Source of the DNA: Elusimicrobium simillimum
GTDB lineage: Bacteria > Elusimicrobiota > Elusimicrobia > Elusimicrobiales > Elusimicrobiaceae
Assembly (NCBI RefSeq): GCF_049639735.1
Contig: NZ_JBEVVA010000003.1
Span: forward strand, 1,116,001 to 1,180,000
DNA: 64,000 bases
Direction of reading: 5' to 3'
The position numbers and the translations under genes are program-made. The first letter of the stretch is position 1. The number at the start of each line of letters is the position of its first letter. Under the pieces are notes generated by a model, which was given only the letters and a program-made list of their open reading frames with translations, was not told the origin of the DNA and made no database searches. Positions 1-8,902 of the stretch are shown here, in pieces.

Positions 1-1387
1 CAACGCTGTTTACCACGCGCACACAGCACGCTTTTTCGTAGGTGCGCTCGTCACCCATAACGCCTACTGTTCTAATGGGTAAAAGCACGGCAAATGACTG
101 CCATGATTTTTTGTCCCAGCCGCTCTTTTTAAGTTCGTCACGTACAATAAAGTCCGCCGCGCGTAAAGTATCTAAATCAGGCTTAGTTATTGCGCCAAGC
201 AGTCTTACCGCCAGGCCCGGGCCCGGGAACGGGTGAATGTCAATAATGTCTGAACTTAAGCCGAGCTCACGCCCAAGGGCGCGCACTTCGTCTTTAAATA
301 AAAAGCGTAAAGGCTCTACCAGTTTAAGCTTCATTTTTTCAGGCAGGCCGCCCACGTTATGGTGAGATTTAATTACGGCCGACGGGCCTTTTACCGATAT
401 AGACTCTATCACATCGGGGTACAAGGTGCCCTGCGCCAAAAACTCAGCGTCTTTAAATTTACGGGCTTCACGCTCAAACACTTCTATAAAAAGGTTGCCT
501 ATAATTTTTCTCTTTTTCTCAGGGTCGGTCACGCCTTTAAGGGCGGTTAAAAATAGTTTTTCGGCGTCCACAACCTTAAGGCTTACTTTAAGCTGTTTGG
601 CTAAAGCCACGGTGCGCTCTCTGTCGCCGGTTCTTAAAAGGCCTGTGTCAACGTAAATACAGTAAAGGCGTTTGCCTATAACCTTGGCAAGTAACGCCGC
701 CACTACGCTGGAATCCACGCCGCCGCTAAGCCCGCATATAACGCGGCCTTTGCCTATTTGCGCTTTGGCGTCCGCCATAGCGGACAGCATTATTGATTTA
801 GGCGTCCACTTTTCTTTATAGCCGCATATTAAACGGGCGAAGTTTTTAAGTATTTTCTCGCCTGCTTGCGTGTGCACCACTTCTGGGTGGAACTGCACGG
901 CATAGCGGTTATTCTTAGCGTCTTCAGCCGCGCTAAATAGTGATGATGTTGTGGTGGCGGTTATTTTAAAACTTTTTGGCATTTGTTTTACGCCGTCGCC
1001 GTGGCTCATCCAGGCGGTAAAACTTTTTGGCATGCCTTTAAGCAGTTTAGAGTCGCTTTTTACTTTAACTTGGGCGAAGCCGTACTCACGCTTAGCGCAG
1101 GACACTACCTTGCCGCCGCCGTTAACAGCAAGCAGCTGCATACCGTAACAAATACCTAATATAGGCACTTTAACGTCAAATATTCTTTTATCGGGCATAG
1201 GGGCACCTTTGCCGTATACGCTGCTGGGCCCGCCGGAAAGTATAATACCCGCCAAATCTCTTGCGTTTATCTCTTCAATCTTGGTATTAAAGGGCACTAT
1301 CTCACAATAAACCTGTAACTCTCTAAGACGTCTTGCTATAAGCTGCGTGTATTGGCTGCCAAAGTCTAAAATAAGTATTTGTTTCAC
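1..1387 (-). CDS. guaA: GMP synthase (glutamine-hydrolysing), 3' end cut by window edge
   Basis: GuaA converts XMP to GMP in the cytoplasm using ATP and glutamine amide nitrogen. The visible 462 codons start at a GTG (1385-1387) preceded by AGAGG at a good distance, and the protein begins MKQILILDFGSQYTQL, typical of the family. The class I amidotransferase nucleophile lies in GICYGMQLL near residue 80, and the ATP pyrophosphatase P-loop SGGVDSS lies near residue 220. About 50 C-terminal residues (dimerisation domain) should lie beyond the left edge. The gene follows glnA by 41 bp on the same strand, so glutamine supply and use may be co-transcribed. No internal disruption is seen. Confidence 0.95.
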   Translation of the reverse strand, partial: MKQILILDFGSQYTQLIARRLRELQVYCEIVPFNTKIEEINARDLAGIILSGGPSSVYGKGAPMPDKRIFDVKVPILGICYGMQLLAVNGGGKVVSCAKREYGFAQVKVKSDSKLLKGMPKSFTAWMSHGDGVKQMPKSFKITATTTSSLFSAAEDAKNNRYAVQFHPEVVHTQAGEKILKNFARLICGYKEKWTPKSIMLSAMADAKAQIGKGRVICGLSGGVDSSVVAALLAKVIGKRLYCIYVDTGLLRTGDRERTVALAKQLKVSLKVVDAEKLFLTALKGVTDPEKKRKIIGNLFIEVFEREARKFKDAEFLAQGTLYPDVIESISVKGPSAVIKSHHNVGGLPEKMKLKLVEPLRFLFKDEVRALGRELGLSSDIIDIHPFPGPGLAVRLLGAITKPDLDTLRAADFIVRDELKKSGWDKKSWQSFAVLLPIRTVGVMGDERTYEKACCVRVVNSV

Positions 1388-1428
1388 GGTATACCTCTGT
1401 TTATAATTTTAATTATGATAGCTTTTTA

Positions 1429-2781
1429 CTATAGTAAAGGCAAATATTTGTCCAGCTCGTACTGGCTGATGTTCAGACGGTACTGGCTCCACTCCACTTT
1501 CTTATTGGCCACAAACTTTTCAAAAGTATGCTTGCCAAGCGCTTTAAGGGCGATATCGCTCTTTTTAAGCTCGTCCACCGCCTGGAATAAGTAGCCTGGC
1601 AGGTTTTCAATTTTATGGCTTTTACGGTCTTCTTTACTCATACCAAAAATATTTTCCTCTATAGGCTCACGCAGCGGCAGTTTATTTTTAATACCGTCTA
1701 ACCCTGCCGCCAGCATGACTGAAAACGCCAGGTAAGGGTTACACGCCGGGTCCGGAAAACGGCACTCTATGCGCGTTGCGTTAGGCTTGCCTGTTTTAAC
1801 CTGCGGTATTCTTACAAGCGTGCTTCTGTTTTTTCTGCCCCATGCAATATAAACGGGCGCTTCATAACCGGGCACCAAACGTTTGTAGGAGTTTACCCAC
1901 TGGTTAGTTACCGCGCAAATACCCTTTACATGCGCCATAATGCCCGCTATATAATGTTTGGCGGTGGGGGAAAGGTAATAGGGGTCCTTCTTGTCAAAAA
2001 ACGTATTTTCACCGTCTTTAAATAAAGATTGGTGCACATGCATACCGCTGCCGTTCTCGCCCTGTATTGGTTTAGGCATAAAGGTGGCGTACACTCCGTT
2101 GGCCTCGGCAATGGTTTTAACTACGGCTTTGTAGGTGATAACATTATCGGCCATTTTAAGGGCTTCGTCGTACCTTAAATCAATTTCATGCTGCGAGGGG
2201 GCCACCTCGTGGTGCGCGTATTCCACACGTATCCCCAGCTTTTCTAACATTATCATAGTTTTACGGCGCAGAGAGTGTGACTCGTCTATCGGTATAGTAT
2301 CAAAATAACCGCCTTTATCTAAAGGCTCTACGCTTTTATCATTTTTAAAATAAAAAAATTCTAACTCAGGCCCTACCATAAAGTTGCTAAAACCCATTTT
2401 GCGCATTTCGGCAAGATTCTTTTTAAGAATATATCTTGTGTCACCCTCAAACTGTTTGCCGTCGGGCATTTTGATATCGCAAAATACGCGGGCCACGGGC
2501 ATGCCCATAAGTTCCTCGGGTAATATTGAAAATGTGTTTAAATCAGGCACGGCAACAAGGTCGGACTCAAAAGTTCTGGCAAAACCCTCTATAGAAGAAC
2601 CGTCCAATCCCATCCCCTCGGTAAGCGCGTACTCCATTTCACGGTGGGAAATAGAGAGAGACTTAAGATTGCCCAAAATATCCACAAACCATACCTTTAA
2701 AAACTGTATGTTATTTTCCTGGCAGGTACGCATTATTTCTTCTATTTTTTTAATTTCAGCGGCCGTCCTTGTTATTGCCAT
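1429..2781 (-). CDS. glnA: Glutamine synthetase type I (GSI-alpha)
   Basis: This enzyme makes glutamine from glutamate, ammonia and ATP. The 450-residue length fits the GSI-alpha subclass. Visible marks are the N-terminal beta-grasp (VWFVDILGNLKSLSI), the metal site in GPELEFFYF near residue 135, GENGSGMHVHQS near 245, and the ATP-site Arg region ATRIECRFPDPACNP. The C-terminal adenylylation loop of GSI-beta enzymes is not evident, so control is more likely by feedback or transcription. The start has AAGGAG 8 bases upstream. A candidate attenuator leader lies about 180 bp upstream on the same strand. Function is certain; the mode of regulation is inferred. Confidence 0.96.
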   Translation of the reverse strand: MAITRTAAEIKKIEEIMRTCQENNIQFLKVWFVDILGNLKSLSISHREMEYALTEGMGLDGSSIEGFARTFESDLVAVPDLNTFSILPEELMGMPVARVFCDIKMPDGKQFEGDTRYILKKNLAEMRKMGFSNFMVGPELEFFYFKNDKSVEPLDKGGYFDTIPIDESHSLRRKTMIMLEKLGIRVEYAHHEVAPSQHEIDLRYDEALKMADNVITYKAVVKTIAEANGVYATFMPKPIQGENGSGMHVHQSLFKDGENTFFDKKDPYYLSPTAKHYIAGIMAHVKGICAVTNQWVNSYKRLVPGYEAPVYIAWGRKNRSTLVRIPQVKTGKPNATRIECRFPDPACNPYLAFSVMLAAGLDGIKNKLPLREPIEENIFGMSKEDRKSHKIENLPGYLFQAVDELKKSDIALKALGKHTFEKFVANKKVEWSQYRLNISQYELDKYLPLL

Positions 2782-2802
2782 GGTAACGTCTCCTTTTATT
2801 TT

Positions 2803-2950
2803 ACTCCCTCACCCTTTTAGGGGAGAGGGAAGCGAGTGTATACGAGCAGGGTGAGGGTGATGCACACAAATATGTGCTGTTACTAAATTAAGTGCTTTTT
2901 AATAAACAGCTTTAGCACCCTCCCCCTGCCCTCTCCCCTAAAAGGGAGAG
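2803..2950. repeat. Intergenic palindromic repeat (GGGAGAGGG/GGGTGAGGGTG family)
   Basis: Two opposed copies of a pyrimidine/purine-skewed unit (CTCCCTCACCCTTTTAGGGG at the left, CCTCTCCCCTAAAAGGGAGA at the right) flank a short AT-rich centre. The unit AAGCGAGTG...GAGCAGGGTGAGGGTGA recurs in the large inverted repeat at 23659-23980, and a shorter relative lies at 17698-17795. It sits in the glnA 5' region between the candidate attenuator and the glnA ribosome-binding site, so it would be part of the leader transcript. With the leader described next it fills the 345 bp without genes between glnA and the antiporter. Confidence 0.7.
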
Positions 2951-2960
2951 GAAAATATAT

Positions 2961-3112
2961 AAAAAAAACCCCGCCGTTAGAGGCAGGGGTGCTAAAATTG
3001 TGGGACGGCGGATGTCTCCTTAAAACAAGGAGCGGACAACATATCAAACTGCATGTAAAGCCGTCTTTTTATGTGCATAATATATTCTACTATAAAAAAT
3101 TCCACGGCGCAA
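2961..3112 (-). promoter_or_regulatory. Candidate promoter plus terminator/antiterminator leader upstream of glnA
   Basis: On the minus strand a promoter TTGCGC (3107-3112), 17 bp, TAGAAT (3084-3089) precedes a folded segment. GACGGC (3060-3065) can pair with GCCGTC (3004-3009) around an inner hairpin built on TCCTT/AAGGA (3017-3031). An intrinsic terminator follows: CCCCTGCC, loop, GGCGGGG and eight T (2961-2989). CCGCCGT (3005-3011) is also exactly complementary to ACGGCGG in the 3' arm of the terminator, so closing the first stem and forming an antiterminator are mutually exclusive. That is riboswitch-like logic. No known class is recognised; it could instead be an independent small RNA. 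Confidence 0.5.
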
Positions 3113-3126
3113 AATTACGCCGTAAT

Positions 3127-4395
3127 TTAAGATTGGTAATTGGCGTCTTCTTCGGTTTTTATTTCTTTTTCTTTTTCATCGTCTTCCGGGGCAATTTGCT
3201 CTGCGTCGGCGCTGGCGTCCAGGTCCAGCTTGCGGGCCACGCCGGTAATGGTTGTGCCTTGTATAAGCACAGACAGCAGTACCACGAAGAAAACTATGTT
3301 AAATATAAACTCCGCCCCTTTAACGTGCTCGGTAAGCGGAAAAGTGGCCAGCACAATTGGCGCCGCGCCCCTAAGGCCGACCCAAGATATAAGTATCTTC
3401 TCTTTAAGCGTATTGCCAAAGGGTTTTAAACACGCGAACACCGCTATTGGCCTGGCTATAAAGAAGAGTATTAAAGCCACTACTATACCCTCTAGCGCCA
3501 CGTCCATAAGGCGCGACGGGTACACCAGCAGCCCAAGCGTCAAGAACATCACCGCCTGCATCAGCCACGCTATACTGTCATGAAAAGTGATAAGGTTGCT
3601 TTTATGGCGCAAATCAAAACGGGAGAGGTTAAGCCCCATAAGAAAAACAGCTAAGAATCCGTTACCGTCTAAAAGTGAGGTTATACTGTAGGTAAACAGC
3701 ACAAAAGAAAACGTAAGCACGGGGTACAACCCCTCGTACTGCAAGTCAAGACGGCGTATAATAACCTCAAGCAGTCTTGATATGCCTAAGCCCAGCGTAA
3801 CGCCCCAAAAAATCTGTTTAAGAAAAAGTATTGTAACGCTGGCAAAGTTTAGCGTAGGCATTGTCATTATCTGTATAACAATTATGGTAAGAAATACGGC
3901 GGAAGGGTCGTTACTGGCGGATTCTAACTCTAAAAGCGGCTTTAATGTGCCGCGCAGTTTAACATTACGGGAACGCAAAATGGAAAACACGGCCGCGGCG
4001 TCGGTAGAAGAGATAACCGCGCCCAAGAGAAAGCTTTCCATCATTCCTCTGCCAAGCACCAGCCATACCAAAAGCCCCACTATAACGGCGGATAATAACA
4101 CCCCCACGCTGGCCAATGTAATAGCCGGCCACATAACAATACGCGTACGTTTAAAATTGGTGTCTAAACCGCCTGAGAACAAAATAAAAGACAGCGCTAT
4201 GATACCAAGCGTTTTAGCAAAATCCACATTATCAAACTGTATTTTTCCAATACCCTCAGAGCCTGCCAGCATACCCACAAACAAAAAAACTGCCAGCACG
4301 GGAATGCTAAACCGTGATGACATTTTGCTTGCCACAATGCTTAACATTATCATTACCGATCCTGCCAGCATTATATATTCTGCTATAAATTCCAT
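3127..4395 (-). CDS. Potassium/proton antiporter, CPA1 (NhaP2/CvrA-like)
   Basis: This 422-residue inner-membrane protein has about 12 hydrophobic segments and the CPA1 exchanger pattern, including GGLDTNFKRTR near residue 75, the core motif SSTDAAAVFSILRSR near 128 and ELESASNDPSAV near 155. These match the CvrA/NhaP2 K+(Na+)/H+ antiporter group, which regulates cytoplasmic cations and pH. Relatives usually carry a cytoplasmic TrkA_C domain (total over 500 residues). Here the protein ends after the membrane domain with a short acidic tail of about 40 residues, so nucleotide or ligand gating may be absent. A weak AGGGG precedes the start. The ion specificity is inferred. Confidence 0.85.
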   Translation of the reverse strand: MEFIAEYIMLAGSVMIMLSIVASKMSSRFSIPVLAVFLFVGMLAGSEGIGKIQFDNVDFAKTLGIIALSFILFSGGLDTNFKRTRIVMWPAITLASVGVLLSAVIVGLLVWLVLGRGMMESFLLGAVISSTDAAAVFSILRSRNVKLRGTLKPLLELESASNDPSAVFLTIIVIQIMTMPTLNFASVTILFLKQIFWGVTLGLGISRLLEVIIRRLDLQYEGLYPVLTFSFVLFTYSITSLLDGNGFLAVFLMGLNLSRFDLRHKSNLITFHDSIAWLMQAVMFLTLGLLVYPSRLMDVALEGIVVALILFFIARPIAVFACLKPFGNTLKEKILISWVGLRGAAPIVLATFPLTEHVKGAEFIFNIVFFVVLLSVLIQGTTITGVARKLDLDASADAEQIAPEDDEKEKEIKTEEDANYQS

Positions 4396-4509
4396 GTAAG
4401 AAGGCCCCTTAGTCTTTGTTATAGTTTACTAAAAAAGGTGATGGCAGGTCTATAAAAATCATTATATATTTAACTGCTGTTCATTATAATTTGATAAAAT
4501 ATTATAAAT

Positions 4510-6180
4510 ATGAATAAAAATACATTTCAGGACCTTGCCTTATCAGAAGTAACCCTAAATACAATTAAAACAATTGGCTTTACAACACCTACCCCGGTAC
4601 AAGCGGCGGTTATACCGTTAGCGCTGGAGGGCAAAGATATTTTGGCCTCCGCCCAGACAGGTTCGGGCAAAACATGCGCTTTTGCTTTACCCATAATAGA
4701 ACATTTAACCCAAAACCCTAAAAGCACCGCCCTTATAGTAGCGCCCACGCGCGAACTGGCGCTGCAGGTGCATAAAGTTTTTACGGAACTTACCGTAAAA
4801 CACCCCAAACTATCCTCAGCGTTTTTAGTAGGCGGGCAAAGCGTAACCAACCAGCAGAGAAACCTTAAAAAAAATCCCCGCTGCGTTATAGGCACGCCGG
4901 GCCGTATTAACGATTTGCTTAAAAGAGGCTCCTTAAGTTTTGCCAATACAGAAGTTGTGGTATGGGACGAAATGGACAGGATGTTAGACATAGGTTTTCT
5001 CTACCAAATTAAAGAAATTGTGGCTCGTCTGCCCGCGCAAAAACAAACTATGATGTTCTCGGCCACGTTCCCCAAGCGTGTAGCAAAGTTGGCGGAGGAG
5101 TTTCTGGTTAACCCCAAACGTGTAACCATTGGTGAAGAAAACGCCGTAGCCGCAGGCGTAAAAGAAGAACACTTTGAAATTTTAAGAGACGAGAAATTTG
5201 AAAAATTACAGGATATTTTACGCTCACGCGGCGGCTCTACCTTAATTTTTGCCCGCACGCAGCGCAATGTTGAGTGGATGGCCAAAGCGCTTGAAAAGCT
5301 TGGGTTCAACGCCATACCTTTGCACGGCGGCCTTACGCAAGGCAAACGCACCAAAGCCGTAAAAGATTTTAGAGAAGAAAAGTTTGACATAATGGTAGCC
5401 ACAGACGTCGCCGCCAGAGGTATAGACATACCACATATTCAGCTGGTAATTAACTATGACCTGCCGCTGCACGCCGAGGACTACATACACCGCATTGGCC
5501 GTACGGCACGCGCGGAACGCACGGGCACGGCGATATCATTTATAAGCAAAGGGGAAAAACACCTTTGGGACGATATACAAAAGTTTCTTGCCGGCAAAGA
5601 CGTAGCGCAGCGCCCCGTAGGCAAAGATTACAAAGAATTTAAGAAAAAAGAAAAACGCGCCGAAAAGCCCAAATCTTTCGCCCAAAAAAGAACGGAAGCC
5701 AAAAGAACCGCGCGTAAAAACGCGGGCAAAAGCTCCCGTACAGCCTCAAGGGCAGAATTTAAAGCGCAGCAAAAAAGAGATAAAAAATTCGCTCCTAAAC
5801 AGCGTGAAGAAAAAGAAGAGGTTTTTACAAGTAAAAAGGAATTTAAAAATTTTGAGCAAAAAGAACGCGGCGCTAAAAAAAGCGGCTTTGAAAAGTTTGA
5901 CAAAAAACGCGGCTTTGAGCGCGAAGATAACTTTGAAAAGAAAGACAACTTTAAACGCGGCGGCAAGTTTGAAAAAAGGGCACCTCGCGGCGGCGGTAAA
6001 CCCGCCTACAAAGGCCGCTCCGGCGGCAGGCAGGAACGTGACGGCGACAAAAAGTACGGCGCAAAAACGGGCAAACCCTTTAAAGGCGGCAAAAACGCCA
6101 AGTTTAAAACACGTGACGCAAAAAAAAGTAAATTTAAAAAGTTTACGCAAAAGCTTAAAAAATTTATTAAAGGAAGATAA
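4510..6180 (+). CDS. DEAD-box ATP-dependent RNA helicase with DEMD motif II and basic tail
   Basis: All helicase motifs are visible: Q motif GFTTPTPVQ (23-31), motif I AQTGSGKT (48-55), PTRELA (79-84), TPGR (129-132), SAT, LIFARTQ, VATDVAARGIDI and HRIGRTAR. Motif II reads DEMD (153-156; bases 4966-4977) instead of DEAD. The Walker B acidic pair is kept and only the Ala is replaced, so ATP hydrolysis is plausible. Residues from about 372 to 556 form a Lys/Arg/Gly-rich disordered tail with FEKKD- and FKRGG-like repeats, likely RNA-binding as in DeaD/RhlE proteins. There is no clear Shine-Dalgarno; TATAAT and TAAAAT boxes lie just upstream of the ATG, suggesting a very short leader. Confidence 0.93.
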   Translation: MNKNTFQDLALSEVTLNTIKTIGFTTPTPVQAAVIPLALEGKDILASAQTGSGKTCAFALPIIEHLTQNPKSTALIVAPTRELALQVHKVFTELTVKHPKLSSAFLVGGQSVTNQQRNLKKNPRCVIGTPGRINDLLKRGSLSFANTEVVVWDEMDRMLDIGFLYQIKEIVARLPAQKQTMMFSATFPKRVAKLAEEFLVNPKRVTIGEENAVAAGVKEEHFEILRDEKFEKLQDILRSRGGSTLIFARTQRNVEWMAKALEKLGFNAIPLHGGLTQGKRTKAVKDFREEKFDIMVATDVAARGIDIPHIQLVINYDLPLHAEDYIHRIGRTARAERTGTAISFISKGEKHLWDDIQKFLAGKDVAQRPVGKDYKEFKKKEKRAEKPKSFAQKRTEAKRTARKNAGKSSRTASRAEFKAQQKRDKKFAPKQREEKEEVFTSKKEFKNFEQKERGAKKSGFEKFDKKRGFEREDNFEKKDNFKRGGKFEKRAPRGGGKPAYKGRSGGRQERDGDKKYGAKTGKPFKGGKNAKFKTRDAKKSKFKKFTQKLKKFIKGR

Positions 6181-6188
6181 AAATTAAA

Positions 6189-6560
6189 ATGAAAAAACTA
6201 TTATCTTTATTTTTGGCTGTATGTTTAATATCGGGCTGTTCCGTAATGGGTGGCACCAAACAAAAGCTTACCGTTATGTCAAACGTTGACGGGGCGGATG
6301 TATACATTAACGGCCAAAAAGTAGGCGTGACCAACTCCACATTCAAAGTAAAAAGAAACCAGGAAGCGCAGATAATGGCAAAAAAAGAAGGTTATAAAAC
6401 AGGCTACGCCTACACAAGCACGCAGCTTAGCAAGTTGGGCGTGGTTGACCTGGTGGCCGGGTGCGTAATTCTTATTCCGTTTATAGGCCTGGCGTTTCCG
6501 GGCGCGCATAAATTAAGCCATACCAACCTGGTAGTAGAAATGGAAAAAGAAGCGGCGTAA
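6189..6560 (+). CDS. PEGA-domain lipoprotein
   Basis: This 123-residue exported protein has a Lys-rich N-terminus, a hydrophobic core and the lipobox LISGC (Cys near residue 17), so it should be lipidated. Residues about 28-70 match a PEGA domain (SNVDGADVYINGQKVG...F.V....QAQIMAKKEGYKT), a small beta-fold found in surface and S-layer-associated proteins. A hydrophobic stretch near residues 86-104 resembles a membrane-associated C-terminal segment often seen in such proteins. It starts 8 bp after the helicase stop, with GGAAG inside the helicase end as a possible ribosome site. Its role in the envelope is not known. Confidence 0.8.
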   Translation: MKKLLSLFLAVCLISGCSVMGGTKQKLTVMSNVDGADVYINGQKVGVTNSTFKVKRNQEAQIMAKKEGYKTGYAYTSTQLSKLGVVDLVAGCVILIPFIGLAFPGAHKLSHTNLVVEMEKEAA

Positions 6561-6676
6561 TTAACGTAAAAACAAATAAAAACTTTATAAAAATAAGATA
6601 GATTGCTATAATGTAAATAAGATTTGGCTGTTGCCATAAAACATGTCACAATTTACGTTGCAAATTCATACTTTTT

Positions 6677-6753
6677 GCCCCGGTAGCTCAATTGGATAGA
6701 GCAGATCCGTCCTAAGGATAAGGTTGTAGGTTCAATTCCTATCCGGGGTGCCA
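6677..6753 (+). tRNA. tRNA-Arg (anticodon CCU), CCA encoded
   Basis: A full cloverleaf can be drawn: acceptor GCCCCGG/CCGGGGT, D arm GCTC/GAGC with a GG-containing loop, anticodon loop GTCCTAA giving CCU, T arm GTAGG/CCTAT with loop TTCAATT, discriminator G and genomic CCA. Position 27:43 is a G-A mismatch and the first acceptor pair is G-U. It reads AGG codons. TATAAT at 6608-6613 is a possible promoter and a short terminator follows at once. Confidence 0.95.
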
Positions 6754-6771
6754 TTTTAGTTATTACTATAA

Positions 6772-6799
6772 GCCTGCCAAGTGCGGCAGGTTTATTTTC
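6772..6799 (+). terminator. Terminator of tRNA-Arg
   Basis: The stem CCTGCC/GGCAGG with a six-base loop is followed by TTTATTTT, 18 bases after the tRNA CCA end. Confidence 0.75.
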
Positions 6800-6812
6800 T
6801 TCGGAGGGTTTT

Positions 6813-7289
6813 ATGAATAAGGGTTTTACATTAATAGAACTTTTAGTTGTCGTTTTAATAATAGGCATACTTGCCGCGATTGCCTTACCGCAGTATAACA
6901 AAGCGGTAGAAAAGTCCCGCGTGTCTGAAGCCGTGGTTAAGCTTAAAGCCGTAGGCGACGCCATGGAAAGGTATCTGCTGCAAAACCAGAATATAACTAA
7001 GGATATGTCGGATTTGGATATAGATATACAAGACCAGTATTACACATATTCTATAGGTGAAGACAGCGATGTTGATTATTTTTGGTATATCAGGGCAGTG
7101 CCGCCGGGCGGCGCTTATGTTTTGTCTTATTTTATTGTAACTAACCAAAATACCAATTACTATAAATATAATCACAGGATTACCTGTCTGCCGCAAAACG
7201 ATATAGGCAAAACCAAATGCAAACAAATCGGCAAAGACCAGCACAAATATGGTTTTAATGAGGATTTAGAAGCCACTTATATAATTTAG
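6813..7289 (+). CDS. Type IV prepilin-like protein
   Basis: This 158-residue protein has a short MNKG leader ending at Gly before FTLIE, the prepilin peptidase site, with Glu at mature position 5. A long hydrophobic helix with the shared ALPQY and KAVEKSR stretch follows. The globular C-terminal part is Tyr-rich with two Cys (in CLPQND and KCKQIG) that could form the usual pilin disulfide loop. It is one of three such genes here (others at 10305 and 10899), alike at the N-terminus and divergent beyond about residue 40, and not beside any pilus assembly gene. CGGAGGG precedes the ATG. It may be a major pilin, minor pilin or secretion pseudopilin. Confidence 0.88.
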   Translation: MNKGFTLIELLVVVLIIGILAAIALPQYNKAVEKSRVSEAVVKLKAVGDAMERYLLQNQNITKDMSDLDIDIQDQYYTYSIGEDSDVDYFWYIRAVPPGGAYVLSYFIVTNQNTNYYKYNHRITCLPQNDIGKTKCKQIGKDQHKYGFNEDLEATYII

Positions 7290-7318
7290 CTGTTTCGCAA
7301 AATATAATTATTCTAAAT

Positions 7319-7354
7319 AACCGTCTTCTAAAAAAGAAGACGGTTATTTAATTT
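7319..7354 (+). terminator. Terminator after prepilin gene
   Basis: The perfect 10-bp stem AACCGTCTTC/GAAGACGGTT with a 7-base A-rich loop is followed by ATTTAATTT. Confidence 0.8.
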
Positions 7355-7404
7355 AAAAACTAAGTATAATTTATTACAATGGGCCAATAGGGGGGAACAC
7401 AACT

Positions 7405-8855
7405 ATGAAAAACGGCGTGATGATGCAGTACTTTGAATGGAACATACCTAACGACGGTAATTTATGGAAAAATTTAAAAGCGGACGCACAACACTTAAGT
7501 GACGTCGGCATAACAGGCGTATGGATACCGCCGGCCTATAAGTGCGACCAACAAAACAGCGTGGGCTATTCCCCATATGATATGTTTGACCTGGGCGAGT
7601 TTGACCAAAAGGGCAGCGTACGCACCAAATACGGCACAAAGCAAGAACTTAAAGAAGCCATTGCCGAGCTGCATAAATACGGCATAGAAGTTTACCTGGA
7701 CGCCGTTATGAACCACAAATCAGGCTCCGATTATACCGAAAAATTTATGGCGCAGGAAGTAAACTGGGACAATAGAGAGCAAACTGTCAGCGACCCTTAC
7801 GAAATTGAAGGCTGGACAGGTTTTAACTTTGACGGAAGAAAGAACCAATATTCTGACTTCAAATGGCACTACTATCACTTTACAGGCGTGGACTATAACA
7901 AAGCAAACGGCAAAAAAGCTATTTACCGCATTTTAGGCGACGGCAAAAAATGGGCCGATGGCGTAGACGGTGAAAAGGGCAATTTTGATTACCTTATGTA
8001 CGCCGATATAGATTTTGACCACCCGGAAGTAAGAATAGAAATGAAAAAGTGGGGCATGTGGGTGGCCAAAGAGTTGGAACTGGACGGCGTAAGGTTGGAC
8101 GCTATTAAGCATATTAACGACGAATTCATACAAAACTTTCTTGAGGCCGTACGCGCCAGCCTGCCCGACAAAAAGTTTTTTGCCGTGGGAGAATACTGGA
8201 AAAAGGACATAGGCTCTCTTATAAATTACCTTAATGAAGTAAAGTACGAGGTAAGCCTATTTGACGTATGCCTGCACTACAATTTATACCAGGCGTCGCA
8301 GCAGGGCAGAGACTATGATTTACGTAATCTGATGAACGACGCCCTTGTTGCTAAGCGCCCGCAAAACGCGGTAACGTTTGTGGATAATCATGACTCGCAG
8401 TGGGGCAGCTCGCTGGAATCTCAAATTAAGTCTTGGTTTAAACCGCTGGCCTATGGATTAATTTTACTTATGAAAGAGGGGTACCCATGCCTCTTCTACG
8501 GCGACTACTACCGTTTGGGGGATAAAGAATCCCCGCATCATTTAATAATTGACCTTTGTCTGCAGGCGCGTAAAAAATATGCCTATGGCGAACAGGACAA
8601 CTATTTTGACCACGGCAACACAGTTGGCTTTGTAAGGCGGGGGACAAAGAACACCCCGGTTCTGGCCTGGCGTTTTTAATGTGCAGCGGCGACAACGGCG
8701 GCAAAACCATGTTTGTGGGTGAGGAGCGCAAAGGCGAAGTCTGGCGCGAGTTTACCGGAAATATAAAAGACACCGTAACCATCGGTGACGACGGCAAGGC
8801 GGAGTTTAAGGTATCGGGCGGCAATATAGCAATATGGGTTAAAAAAGAAGATTAA
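7405..8855 (+). pseudogene. Cytoplasmic alpha-amylase (GH13_5), frameshifted by a 5-bp duplication
   Basis: The first frame encodes 424 residues of a GH13 subfamily 5 alpha-amylase: MMQYFEWN start, nucleophile Asp232 in DGVRLDAIKH, acid/base Glu263 in GEYW, and Asp330 in VDNHDS. No signal peptide is present, as for intracellular amylases acting on maltodextrin or glycogen. The frame stops at 8677. The missing C-terminal beta domain continues in the next frame (MCSGDNGGKTMFVGEERKG onward) to TAA at 8853-8855. The junction is an exact tandem CTGGC CTGGC (8662-8671); removing one copy restores VLAFLMC and a 481-residue protein of normal length. The catalytic barrel is intact, so partial activity cannot be excluded. 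A GGGGGG ribosome site precedes the start. Confidence 0.9.
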
Positions 8856-8902
8856 CTTATATCTGCGGTAAGTAATAATAAAAGCGACTATTTTTCCACA
8901 TA

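Noticed and set aside
5746..6187. Long overlapping frames on both strands in the helicase tail
   Set aside because: They arise from the Lys/Arg-rich repetitive composition of the helicase C-terminus and have no start signals.
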